Source: Syntrophomonadaceae bacterium
GTDB taxonomy: Bacteria; Bacillota; Syntrophomonadia; Syntrophomonadales; Syntrophomonadaceae
Length of the DNA stretch: 6,973 nucleotides
Assembly (NCBI GenBank): GCA_028686565.1
Contig: JAQUBU010000120.1
Span: 1-6,973, forward strand
Direction: 5' to 3'
Shown: one piece after another, positions 1-5,830 of the stretch
Layout: each line of letters starts with the position of its first letter
Numbering within the stretch: position 1 is the first letter of the stretch
Program-made: the position numbers and the translations under genes
The notes under the pieces: generated by a model
What the model saw: only the letters and a program-made list of their open reading frames with translations
Databases searched by the model: none
What the model was told of the DNA's origin: nothing

Positions 1-254
1 CCCGGCAGCCATAGTACATTGTAACCTTGCATCCTGCGCCAGCGAGTTAGTATATCCTGGGGGGTCATATCCATGGCATGGCCCAAATGCAGTGAACCTG
101 TTACATTTGGAGGAGGCATTACAATTGAAAATGGTTTTTTCCCATAGTCATCACTGGGGGCAAAGTAATTATTGCTTTTCCAGAATTCATACCATTTACT
201 TTCTACACTGGAAGGTTCATAAACACTGGGCAGGTTTCGGGCGGTCGACATCAT
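1..254 (-). CDS. valS: Valyl-tRNA synthetase, N-terminal fragment (3' part outside window)
   Basis: Cytoplasmic class I aminoacyl-tRNA synthetase that charges tRNA-Val with valine. Only the first 84 codons are present; the gene runs off the left edge. The reading (reverse complement) begins MMSTARNLPSVYEPSSVESK, followed by a W-Y-x-F-W segment typical of ValS/IleS N-termini. The HIGH-type ATP-binding signature appears as PPPNVTGSLHLGHA (residues 47-60, HLGH at 56-59), followed by QDILTRWRRMQGYNVLWLPG, which is a ValS hallmark. Three consecutive ATG codons lie at 257, 254 and 251. The AAAGGAGG Shine-Dalgarno at 260-267 sits 2, 5 and 8 bases from them, so 254 or 251 is preferred and 257 is too close. 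The gene is transcribed divergently from psd. No T-box leader, common for valS in Firmicutes, is visible upstream. Identification is near certain; only the exact start is open. Confidence 0.96.
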   Translation of the reverse strand, partial: MMSTARNLPSVYEPSSVESKWYEFWKSNNYFAPSDDYGKKPFSIVMPPPNVTGSLHLGHAMDMTPQDILTRWRRMQGYNVLWLP

Positions 255-259
255 CATTT

Positions 260-267
260 CCTCCTTT
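260..267 (-). promoter_or_regulatory. Shine-Dalgarno of valS
   Basis: Reads AAAGGAGG on the minus strand. It precedes a run of three ATG codons with spacings of 2, 5 and 8 bases, which argues for the second or third ATG as the valS start. It lies only 4 bases downstream (minus direction) of the perfect hairpin at 272-290, close enough for that structure to influence ribosome access. Confidence 0.8.
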
Positions 268-270
268 AAT

Positions 271-377
271 GTAAGGGGACACACCCCTTAATTACTTTGA
301 TTTACTTCTCAAATGCTTTTATGGCAATTCCTAACAACTTATTGGTTTCAGACAATCCCTCGGGCAATGTCCCCATT
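271..377. repeat. Tandem intergenic repeat, copy 1 (valS-proximal)
   Basis: A 107-base unit repeated at 383-490 with about eight substitutions and one 1-base indel, roughly 92% identical; the period is 112 bases. The unit ends are inverted: GGGGACA at 275-281 and TGTCCCC at 368-374. The left end also forms a local hairpin (272-290). This layout resembles small palindromic intergenic elements such as REP/RAYT-associated or MITE-like repeats. That class is an inference, since no transposase is present in the window. On the minus strand the unit contains a 24-codon ORF (302-376) without a ribosome binding site; copy 2 has a nonsense change in it, so it is probably not coding. The unit would be transcribed as part of the valS leader if the valS promoter lies to its right. 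Confidence 0.85.
272..290. other. Perfect hairpin in repeat copy 1, next to valS ribosome binding site
   Basis: TAAGGGG (272-278), loop ACACA, CCCCTTA (284-290): a 7-bp perfect stem. AAT at 268-270 and ATT at 291-293 can extend it by three pairs around a bulged G at 271. No T-tract follows on either strand, so it is not a standard intrinsic terminator. In copy 2 (384-402) one G-to-C change at 389 creates a mismatch in the stem. Confidence 0.7.
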
Positions 378-382
378 TTGGT

Positions 383-490
383 GTAAGGCGACACACCCCT
401 TAATTACTTTGATTTACTTCTTTGAATGCTTTTATGGCAATGCCTTACAACTTATTAGTTCCAGACAATCCCCCGGGCAATGTCCCCATT
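383..490. repeat. Tandem intergenic repeat, copy 2 (psd-proximal)
   Basis: Second copy of the unit at 271-377, separated from it by five bases. Its terminal inverted repeats are GGCGACA (387-393) and TGTCCCC (481-487), with one mismatch. Differences from copy 1 are scattered substitutions plus a 1-base insertion near 420. The ORF corresponding to the one in copy 1 is interrupted by a stop after 14 codons. The copy ends at CCCCATT, after which the sequence turns abruptly AT-rich. Confidence 0.85.
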
Positions 491-509
491 AATGATAGCT
501 ATCTATTTG

Positions 510-538
510 TGTTTTAGAATAAAGCCGCATTGTATAAT
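510..538 (+). promoter_or_regulatory. Candidate upstream promoter for psd
   Basis: A perfect -10 box TATAAT at 533-538 is preceded by TG. The only -35 at 17-base spacing is TGTTTT (510-515), a poor match. It lies at the start of the AT-rich stretch between the tandem repeat and psd. A transcript from here would have a leader of about 150 bases. This rests on sequence similarity alone and the -35 is weak. Confidence 0.3.
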
Positions 539-609
539 GTAAATTTTACTTAAATAATTCCCTATAGTGCAAGTTATTAAAATATTAACTTATAATTAAT
601 CGCAATTAG

Positions 610-638
610 TTACAATTAACCTGGATTTTTTGTATAAT
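610..638 (+). promoter_or_regulatory. Candidate promoter of the psd operon
   Basis: A perfect -10 TATAAT at 633-638 has 17 bases between it and a weak -35-like TTACAA at 610-615. The predicted start near 645 leaves a leader of about 50 bases before the psd ATG and falls inside the inverted repeat at 642-670. The nine bases TTGTATAAT are shared with the other candidate at 530-538. The -10 is convincing and the -35 is not. Confidence 0.45.
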
Positions 639-641
639 TAA

Positions 642-670
642 CTTTGGCTTATCATATAGAAAAGCCAAAG
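642..670 (+). promoter_or_regulatory. 9-bp inverted repeat in the psd 5' leader
   Basis: CTTTGGCTT (642-650) and AAGCCAAAG (662-670) are perfect inverted arms around an 11-base spacer, ending 9 bases before the AGGAGAG Shine-Dalgarno (680-686). It could be a dyad operator overlapping the predicted transcription start or a leader hairpin. It is not followed by T residues, so it is not a terminator. The repeat is plain in the sequence; its role is inferred. Confidence 0.5.
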
Positions 671-694
671 ACTGAATTCAGGAGAGTATGAAAA

Positions 695-1333
695 ATGCAC
701 AAAAGCTTCATTGCCAGAGAAGGCTGGCATATCATTGCCAGCTTTGCTATCATCAGCTTTTTAGTATATCTTAGTCCTTTCAATAAATTCTCACTAATAC
801 CTTTACTGCTCACCCTATTTTGCGTCTATTTTTTCAGAAATCCCGAACGGCTTATTCCGACAGAGCAAAATATGGTATTGGCTCCTGCTGATGGTAAAAT
901 ACTGGAAATTAATACGGTATATGAAGATCAGTACCTGCAAAGTCAAACCCAGCAAGTACGAATTTTTTTAAGTATTTTTAATGTGCATGTCAACCGTGTG
1001 CCGCTTGCGGGTACTGTAGAGTGGGTAGATAAAAAAGGAGGCTTGTGTTTACCTGCATATAAACAGGAAGCAGGCCAACTAAATGCCAAAAATTATGTTG
1101 GATTAATTTCTGATTATGGAAGAATACTGGTAATACAAATAACCGGGTTGGTGGCCAGGCGAATCGTTTGCTGGGCAAAACCAGGGGATTTCATGCAGAC
1201 CGGCGAAAGGTTTGGTCTTATAAGATTCGGCTCTTGTACTGAATTATACCTGCCACTCAATGCTAAAATCGAAGTGGTTCCGGGACAAAAAGTCAAAGGC
1301 GGAGAAACTATTATAGCCAGGTTTGAAAACTAG
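695..1333 (+). CDS. psd: Phosphatidylserine decarboxylase, short proenzyme type
   Basis: Membrane-associated pyruvoyl enzyme that decarboxylates phosphatidylserine to phosphatidylethanolamine. At 212 residues it belongs to the short Psd class, compared with about 260-320 in longer types. Two hydrophobic segments (about residues 12-28 and 31-47) anchor the N-terminus and are followed by FFRNPER (46-52). APADGKI (63-69) carries the conserved Asp66, and FLSIFNVHVNRVP (91-103) carries His98. The processing site is FGS at 178-180: cleavage before Ser180 would give a 33-residue alpha chain with an N-terminal pyruvoyl group. The residue after the serine is Cys, where many short-type enzymes have Arg. 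The start is ATG 695, 8 bases after AGGAGAG; an ATG at 688 is out of frame. It is the first gene of a two-gene unit, with the next start 18 bases past its stop. No phosphatidylserine synthase (pssA) follows in the window. Confidence 0.95.
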   Translation: MHKSFIAREGWHIIASFAIISFLVYLSPFNKFSLIPLLLTLFCVYFFRNPERLIPTEQNMVLAPADGKILEINTVYEDQYLQSQTQQVRIFLSIFNVHVNRVPLAGTVEWVDKKGGLCLPAYKQEAGQLNAKNYVGLISDYGRILVIQITGLVARRIVCWAKPGDFMQTGERFGLIRFGSCTELYLPLNAKIEVVPGQKVKGGETIIARFEN

Positions 1334-1351
1334 TCAAGGAGGCAATATTAG

Positions 1352-2605
1352 ATGAAAGAAATCCAGATCGGCAGGAATGACCCTTGCCCCTGTGGAAGCG
1401 GAAAAAAATACAAAAAATGCTGTGCAGTTCTGGAAGATTTAGGTGAATTCAGCGATGATCCCTTTACACGTTATAATCAGTTACTAACTGCAATGAAAAT
1501 CAAGCTTGACCAATTTTACGGACAGCAGATTAAAAAGATACGAAAAATTACTCTGGAGCAGTTTCTTCGTTTCACTGTTGATAAATCACTTCCCACCGAG
1601 CATGAGAGCCTGCTTTCGGATTGGTTATGGTTTGACAAGACCAATGACGAGGAAGAAACCCTGGGATTTCATTATTTAAAGGAAAACAGCAATTATATGC
1701 AGCTGCCCATGGCAGATTGTTTAACTTCTCTTAACTTCTCCTATTTATCCGTTTATGAAGTAACTGGCTTCAATGATATGCACCTGGAAATAAAAGATAT
1801 CTTTACATCCAATCGATCTAAAGTGCTGCTTAAGGAACCATGGGAGGACGATATGGCCGAACAGGCAGTCCTAATAATGGGGAGACTGGTCAAAATGACC
1901 GGAGAAAGTGTTTTTTCAGGCATGGTATTGATAAGTGATAACAAGTCAGGTCAAAAGGAGTTTATCCAGGAACACTTTGAATATTTATGCTCAATTTATA
2001 ATGATGAAGTCGTTAATATATTAAAGTTTAACGGTGAGATTCTATATGGCATCTTCGATCATGCCCTAAAGAAAATATTAGTCAGCATGAATGATATCAA
2101 ATGCCTTTCCGTCAATAATGAAGAAAAAAATAACCTTCTAGACAAATTAAACAGCAGTGAAGAGTATAGCCTGATTCATACAGCCGAAGGCTTCAGCTGG
2201 TTTAAACCCGTTCGTGAGGTATACGGTTATGTCAGAATTGCTGTTGGAGATGATACTGTATTAAGCTGTGCCGAAATTATTGATGATGTTTTAAATCAAA
2301 TACAATTTATCAAATCAACTAATCCCCAGCAAGAAATTATTAATCTGAACAACCGTTTTCTGCTCCAGCACCCACCTCTTGAATTAACTGACTTATGGTT
2401 TATGATTATAAAAGATAAAGAATGTGAAAGATGGCTGGACATCCCTCAAAGTGATTTAGGCAATCGTACCCCAAGGGAACTTATGGAACACGATGATGGA
2501 GTTACCCAGTTAATTCACATGTTAGATACCTTTACCGATTCTCTTAATGGTGAGAATGAAAAAGAACTTATAGATTACATGAAAAAAAGAATAACAAAAA
2601 AATAA
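1352..2605 (+). CDS. SEC-C zinc-motif protein with DUF2384-like C-terminus, function unknown
   Basis: A 417-residue soluble protein with no signal peptide or membrane segment. Residues 7-24 form a SEC-C motif (GRNDPCPCGSGKKYKKCC), the zinc-binding CxC-x8-CC finger found at the SecA C-terminus and in many YecA/YchJ-type proteins. Residues 25 to about 350 are acidic and rich in Asp/Glu and aromatics, and I do not recognise them. Residues 361-392 read WLDIPQSDLGNRTPRELMEH and continue with G..V..L..ML, which resembles the C-terminal toxin-binding domain of MbcA/ParS/Xre antitoxins (DUF2384). No toxin gene is adjacent, so a toxin-antitoxin role is not supported. The start is ATG 1352, 9 bases after AAGGAGG (1336-1342). 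It sits 18 bases after psd and is probably co-transcribed with it. The stop TAA (2603-2605) lies inside the terminator palindrome. A perfect 10-base tandem repeat (TTAACTTCTC twice, 1721-1740) lies within the coding sequence. The SEC-C call is firm; the C-terminal domain is a motif-level inference. Confidence 0.9.
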   Translation: MKEIQIGRNDPCPCGSGKKYKKCCAVLEDLGEFSDDPFTRYNQLLTAMKIKLDQFYGQQIKKIRKITLEQFLRFTVDKSLPTEHESLLSDWLWFDKTNDEEETLGFHYLKENSNYMQLPMADCLTSLNFSYLSVYEVTGFNDMHLEIKDIFTSNRSKVLLKEPWEDDMAEQAVLIMGRLVKMTGESVFSGMVLISDNKSGQKEFIQEHFEYLCSIYNDEVVNILKFNGEILYGIFDHALKKILVSMNDIKCLSVNNEEKNNLLDKLNSSEEYSLIHTAEGFSWFKPVREVYGYVRIAVGDDTVLSCAEIIDDVLNQIQFIKSTNPQQEIINLNNRFLLQHPPLELTDLWFMIIKDKECERWLDIPQSDLGNRTPRELMEHDDGVTQLIHMLDTFTDSLNGENEKELIDYMKKRITKK

Positions 2606-2627
2606 GGGGTATACCCCTTATTTTTTT
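2596..2627. terminator. Bidirectional intrinsic terminator (32-bp perfect palindrome)
   Basis: Seven A, then TAAGGGGTA facing TACCCCTTA, then seven T: a perfect 32-bp palindrome centred between 2611 and 2612. The GC-rich core followed by a T7 tract is present on both strands. It can therefore stop transcripts from psd/SEC-C (plus) and from lonB-lonA-ysxC (minus). The TAA stop of the SEC-C gene (2603-2605) is part of the stem, so the ribosome would reach the hairpin when terminating. Confidence 0.88.
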
Positions 2628-2678
2628 GCTTCTTTAGTATCGTAATAAACCTGTGGAGCAATCCTTTCGTACCGCTGC

Positions 2679-2757
2679 AACGAGGCAGAACCTGCCCCTT
2701 TTTGTTAGATGGTGACCCGACCGCTTAAAGAAGCGGGGGACATCATTTTGCCTCGTT
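2679..2757. repeat. 79-base inverted-repeat element abutting the end of ysxC
   Basis: AACGAGGCA (2679-2687) and TGCCTCGTT (2749-2757) are perfect 9-bp inverted ends 61 bases apart; the right end includes the first two bases of the ysxC stop (TTA, 2756-2758). Inside lies an imperfect hairpin bounded by GATG (2708) and CATC (2744), with a perfect CCGCTT/AAGCGG stem (2721-2736) and loop AAAG. The left arm can alternatively pair locally as GGCAG-AAC-CTGCC (2684-2696), followed by CC and TTTTT (2699-2703), a weak terminator shape on the plus strand. No ORF is credible here. It may be a MITE/REP-like intergenic element or a 3' end structure of the lon-ysxC transcript. Confidence 0.6.
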
Positions 2758-3358
2758 ATACGTTTTCAGGTACTTCCAAAATTTCTTCCAGAGCGGCTAA
2801 TAATTCATCTACTCCCTCGCCGTTTTGCGCGGAAAAACCCAAAGGATGTTCGTCTGCCTGCATACCCAATGATTTCTGTATCACCGAGTTGTGTTGCTGC
2901 CGGGCACCCCGGGATATTTTATCCATCTTGTTGGCTACAATTAGTATGGGAATATTATGATGTCCCAGCCACTCTTTCATTAGGATATCGTTTTCACTGG
3001 GAGCATGACGAATATCTACTAACTGAATTACTCCTCTTAACTGTTCACGCTTGGCAAGATAATTCTCCATCATCTGGTTCCACTTGAGCTTTTCAGTTTT
3101 GCTTACTTTGGCATAACCATAGCCAGGCAAATCCACCAGATAGAATTGTTCATTAATAAGGTAGTAATTAATGGTTCGGGTTTTTCCGGGAGTTGAACTG
3201 GATTTTGCCAGATTTCGGCGGTTAGCCAGTTTGTTTATTAAAGAGGATTTGCCTACATTGGAACGTCCAACTATAGCTATTTCAGGCAATCCTTCATCAG
3301 GCAAAAGTTTGATATCTACAAAAACCCCCAAGAACTCAGCTTTTTTAATAATTAACAT
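2756..3358 (-). CDS. ysxC: Ribosome biogenesis GTPase YsxC/YihA (EngB)
   Basis: TRAFAC-class GTPase that acts in assembly of the large ribosomal subunit and is usually essential. At 200 residues it is full length for the family. Nucleotide-binding motifs appear in order: G1 GRSNVGKSS (31-39), G2 region TPGKT (56-60) before RTINYY, G3 DLPGYGYA (76-83), G4 as NKMD (143-146, where many family members have TKxD), and G5 SAQ (176-178). It is the last gene of the lonB-lonA-ysxC run, an order known from Bacillus and Clostridia. The ATG at 3358 overlaps the lonA stop as ATGTTAA (7 bases), and only a poor Shine-Dalgarno precedes it (AGATAAATAAAGACTT), so translational coupling to lonA is likely. Transcription should end at the palindrome at 2596-2627. 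Confidence 0.97.
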   Translation of the reverse strand: MLIIKKAEFLGVFVDIKLLPDEGLPEIAIVGRSNVGKSSLINKLANRRNLAKSSSTPGKTRTINYYLINEQFYLVDLPGYGYAKVSKTEKLKWNQMMENYLAKREQLRGVIQLVDIRHAPSENDILMKEWLGHHNIPILIVANKMDKISRGARQQHNSVIQKSLGMQADEHPLGFSAQNGEGVDELLAALEEILEVPENV

Positions 3359-5778
3359 AAGTCTTTATTTATCTCCGGTTTACCCATGTTATTATCATCT
3401 GGTTTCGGCATCAGATCTCTGTAATCATTTCCTGATTCCGGTCTTTCCAACTTTACCAGTGTTTCGGCTAATACTTCATCCATGTGACTCACAGTAATAA
3501 AACGCATTTTCCTTTTAACAGCCGCCGGAATGTCTGCTAAATCTTTTTTATTGTCTATCGGTAATATTATGGTATTGATTCCCGCTCTATGAGCAGCCAG
3601 GACCTTTTCTTTCAGCCCGCCTATTGGCAGCACCCTGCCCCTCAGGGTTATTTCCCCAGTCATGGCTACATTGTTCTTTACGGCTATTCCTGACATAGCC
3701 GAAGCAAGTGCTGAAGCCAGGGTAATACCTGCTGAAGGACCATCTTTGGGTATAGCTCCTTCGGGAACATGGATATGAATGTCATATTTATCCCGCACTT
3801 CATTCTTGATGCCTAAAATCTCAGCTTTGGAACGTACATAAGTCAACGCCGCCTGAGCTGATTCTTTCATAACCTCTCCAAGTTTACCGGTAAGCGTTAG
3901 AACCCCTTTGCCCTTTAGCAGGGCTACTTCGATGGATAATATGTCTCCGCCGGTTTCGGTCCAAGCAAGCCCGGTTGCTACCCCAATTTGGCTTTCACTT
4001 TCCTTAACTCCATAACGATATCTTCCCGCACCCAAAAACTTATTGATGCTATGAGCTGTGATATTCAAGTAAGTATCCTTTTTTTCTACAACCTGACGTG
4101 CCACCTTGCGGCAAATTGAAGCAATCTGTCTTTCCAAACTTCTGACCCCGGCTTCCCGGGTATATTCGCGAATTATCTTACGGATTGCGGCCTCTGAAAA
4201 ACTAATATTACTATCTTTTAAACCATGTTCTTTAATTTGCTTGGTCACCAGATAATCCATTGCAATACGCAGTTTATCCTCTTCGGTATACCCGCCAATT
4301 TCAATTATCTCCATCCTGTCCAGCAAAGGTTTGGGAATATTGTAATAGGAATTGGCAGTGGTAATAAACATTACCTTCGACAAATCAAAAGGTATTTCCA
4401 GGTAATGGTCACTAAAAACGTTATTCTGTTCAGGGTCGAGCACTTCCAGCAGAGCCGAAGCCGGATCTCCTCTGAAGTCCATAGTCATTTTATCTATCTC
4501 ATCCAAAAGAAAAACGGGGTTTTTGGAACCCGCAGTCTTTATTCCCTGCAAGATACGTCCCGGCATCGAGCCTACATAAGTTCGGCGATGACCTCTAATT
4601 TCAGCTTCATCACGAATACCGCCTAATGACATACGTACAAATTTTCTGCCCAGTGACCGGGCTACTGATTTACCCAGTGAGGTTTTTCCTACTCCAGGCG
4701 GTCCTACCAAACAAAGAATCGGGCCCTTCATTTTTTTAGCCAGTTTGCGTATAGCCAGATATTCAAGAATTCTCTCTTTAGGTTTTTCCAAACCATAATG
4801 GTCTTCATTAAGAATATCCTCAGCGACGCGCAAATCCAATCTGTCCCTGCTTTCAGTTGACCAGGGCAAAGCTAATATCCAGTCCAGATAATTACGCACA
4901 ACAACGGCCTCAGCAACCATTGGCGGCATCTTCTCAAGTCTCTCCAGTTCCTTATATGCTTTCTGTTCAGCATCCTTAGGCATGGCTGCTTTCTTTATCT
5001 TTTCTTTCAGTTCTTCCACTTCACTGGTTCGTTCGTCTTTTTCACCCAGTTCTTTTTGAATTGCTTTCATTTGTTCACGCAAATAGTATTCTTTCTGGGT
5101 TTTTTCCATCTGCTTGCGAACCCGAATATTAATTTTTCTTTCCAGTTCCAGGACTTCCATTTCTTTAGCCAAAAGTTCGCAAAGGTAATCAACTCGCTTA
5201 GTTACATCCTGTAATTCCAATACATGCTGTTTTTCATGAATACGCAGGGAAAGATGCGAAGCAATTACATCTGCCAGTCTTCCGGCTTCTTCAATAGCTA
5301 CTACGGAAACTACCGTTTCCGGTGGTATTTTCTTGCTTACTCTTACATATTGCTCGAACTGGGAAACCAATGTTCTCATTAATGCTTCGATTTCAGCATT
5401 CTTGCGATCTTTATCATCTCTAAACTCTTCAACTTGAACTTTAAGATATGGTTCAGAAACCAGGTATGCTTTAATTTCAGCCCGGCAAAGACCTTCAACC
5501 AAAACACGCATGGTACCGCCAGGCATTTTTAATATTTGTCTGATTTCGGCAACTGTACCAACCTCATAAATATCATCCTCGCTCGGTTCATCGGTTTGCG
5601 CTTCTTTCTGTGTAGCTAAAAATATTTCCTTTGAAGCGAGCATTGCTTCTTCAATGGCATTTATGGATTTTTTCCGGCCTACATCCAGATGAATAACTGT
5701 ATATGGAAAAACCAGCACCCCTCTTAGAGGTAACATGGGAATTTCGCGAAGGATATTACTTTGATTTTCCTCCAGCAT
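3352..5778 (-). CDS. lon: ATP-dependent endopeptidase La (LonA)
   Basis: Cytosolic hexameric AAA+ serine protease that degrades misfolded and selected regulatory proteins. Its 808 residues span the full LonA architecture. The N-terminal LON substrate-binding domain (about 10-200, beginning EIPMLPLRGVLVFPYTVIHL) is followed by a coiled linker rich in Lys/Glu (about 200-285). The AAA+ module has Walker A GPPGVGKTS (359-367), Walker B FLLDEIDK (423-430), sensor 1 Asn476 in FITTAN, and the sensor 2 region GVRSLER (544-550). The protease domain has the Ser-Lys dyad: Ser682 in PKDGPSAG and Lys725 in GGLKEK, 43 residues apart as in E. coli Lon. A polar tail of about 30 residues after LVKLERP has no recognised motif. 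The start ATG 5778 follows AGGAGGT (5785-5791) by 6 bases. It lies 87 bases downstream of lonB, a gap large enough for its own promoter. Confidence 0.98.
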   Translation of the reverse strand: MLEENQSNILREIPMLPLRGVLVFPYTVIHLDVGRKKSINAIEEAMLASKEIFLATQKEAQTDEPSEDDIYEVGTVAEIRQILKMPGGTMRVLVEGLCRAEIKAYLVSEPYLKVQVEEFRDDKDRKNAEIEALMRTLVSQFEQYVRVSKKIPPETVVSVVAIEEAGRLADVIASHLSLRIHEKQHVLELQDVTKRVDYLCELLAKEMEVLELERKINIRVRKQMEKTQKEYYLREQMKAIQKELGEKDERTSEVEELKEKIKKAAMPKDAEQKAYKELERLEKMPPMVAEAVVVRNYLDWILALPWSTESRDRLDLRVAEDILNEDHYGLEKPKERILEYLAIRKLAKKMKGPILCLVGPPGVGKTSLGKSVARSLGRKFVRMSLGGIRDEAEIRGHRRTYVGSMPGRILQGIKTAGSKNPVFLLDEIDKMTMDFRGDPASALLEVLDPEQNNVFSDHYLEIPFDLSKVMFITTANSYYNIPKPLLDRMEIIEIGGYTEEDKLRIAMDYLVTKQIKEHGLKDSNISFSEAAIRKIIREYTREAGVRSLERQIASICRKVARQVVEKKDTYLNITAHSINKFLGAGRYRYGVKESESQIGVATGLAWTETGGDILSIEVALLKGKGVLTLTGKLGEVMKESAQAALTYVRSKAEILGIKNEVRDKYDIHIHVPEGAIPKDGPSAGITLASALASAMSGIAVKNNVAMTGEITLRGRVLPIGGLKEKVLAAHRAGINTIILPIDNKKDLADIPAAVKRKMRFITVSHMDEVLAETLVKLERPESGNDYRDLMPKPDDNNMGKPEINKDLC

Positions 5779-5801
5779 TTATACACCTCCTAAGCAAATT
5801 C

Positions 5802-5830
5802 ATTCTACTATATGTCTCAAATGCATGCAA
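5802..5830 (-). promoter_or_regulatory. Candidate lonA promoter in the lonB-lonA gap
   Basis: On the minus strand TTGCAT (5825-5830) and TAGAAT (5802-5807) are separated by 17 bases. The -10 matches the housekeeping consensus at 5 of 6 positions and the -35 at 3 of 6. A start near 5795 would place the lonA Shine-Dalgarno (5785-5791) almost at the 5' end of the message. The -35 lies in one of two adjacent ATGCAAGG copies (5825-5832 and 5833-5840). I see no CIRCE (HrcA) or CtsR heptad site here. Confidence 0.35.

Noticed and set aside
92..274. Plus-strand ORF of 60 codons over the valS start
   Set aside because: It lies opposite the clearly coding valS N-terminus with its HLGH signature, and its sequence has no recognisable features.
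302..376. 24-codon minus-strand ORF in repeat copy 1 (MGTLPEGLSETNKLLGIAIK...), a possible leader peptide of valS
   Set aside because: It has no Shine-Dalgarno. The second copy carries non-synonymous changes and a stop after 14 codons, so there is no sign of coding constraint. It also lacks the valine run expected of an attenuator peptide.
271..490. CRISPR array
   Set aside because: There are only two units, each over 100 bases, with no spacer-length unique sequence between them; this is a simple tandem duplication.
494..503. GATAGCTATC palindrome as an operator
   Set aside because: A 10-bp palindrome in AT-rich DNA is expected by chance and is not positioned over a convincing promoter.
2684..2703. 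Independent terminator for the plus-strand operon
   Set aside because: The stem is only five pairs with a three-base loop and T5, and the much stronger palindrome at 2596-2627 lies upstream; noted within the inverted-repeat element instead.
2709..2960. Plus-strand ORF of 83 codons entering ysxC from the spacer
   Set aside because: Most of it is antisense to the conserved C-terminal half of ysxC, and no ribosome binding site precedes it.
4225..4626. Plus-strand ORF of 133 codons
   Set aside because: It is antisense to the lonA AAA+ domain; its length reflects codon bias of the opposite strand and it has no ribosome binding site.
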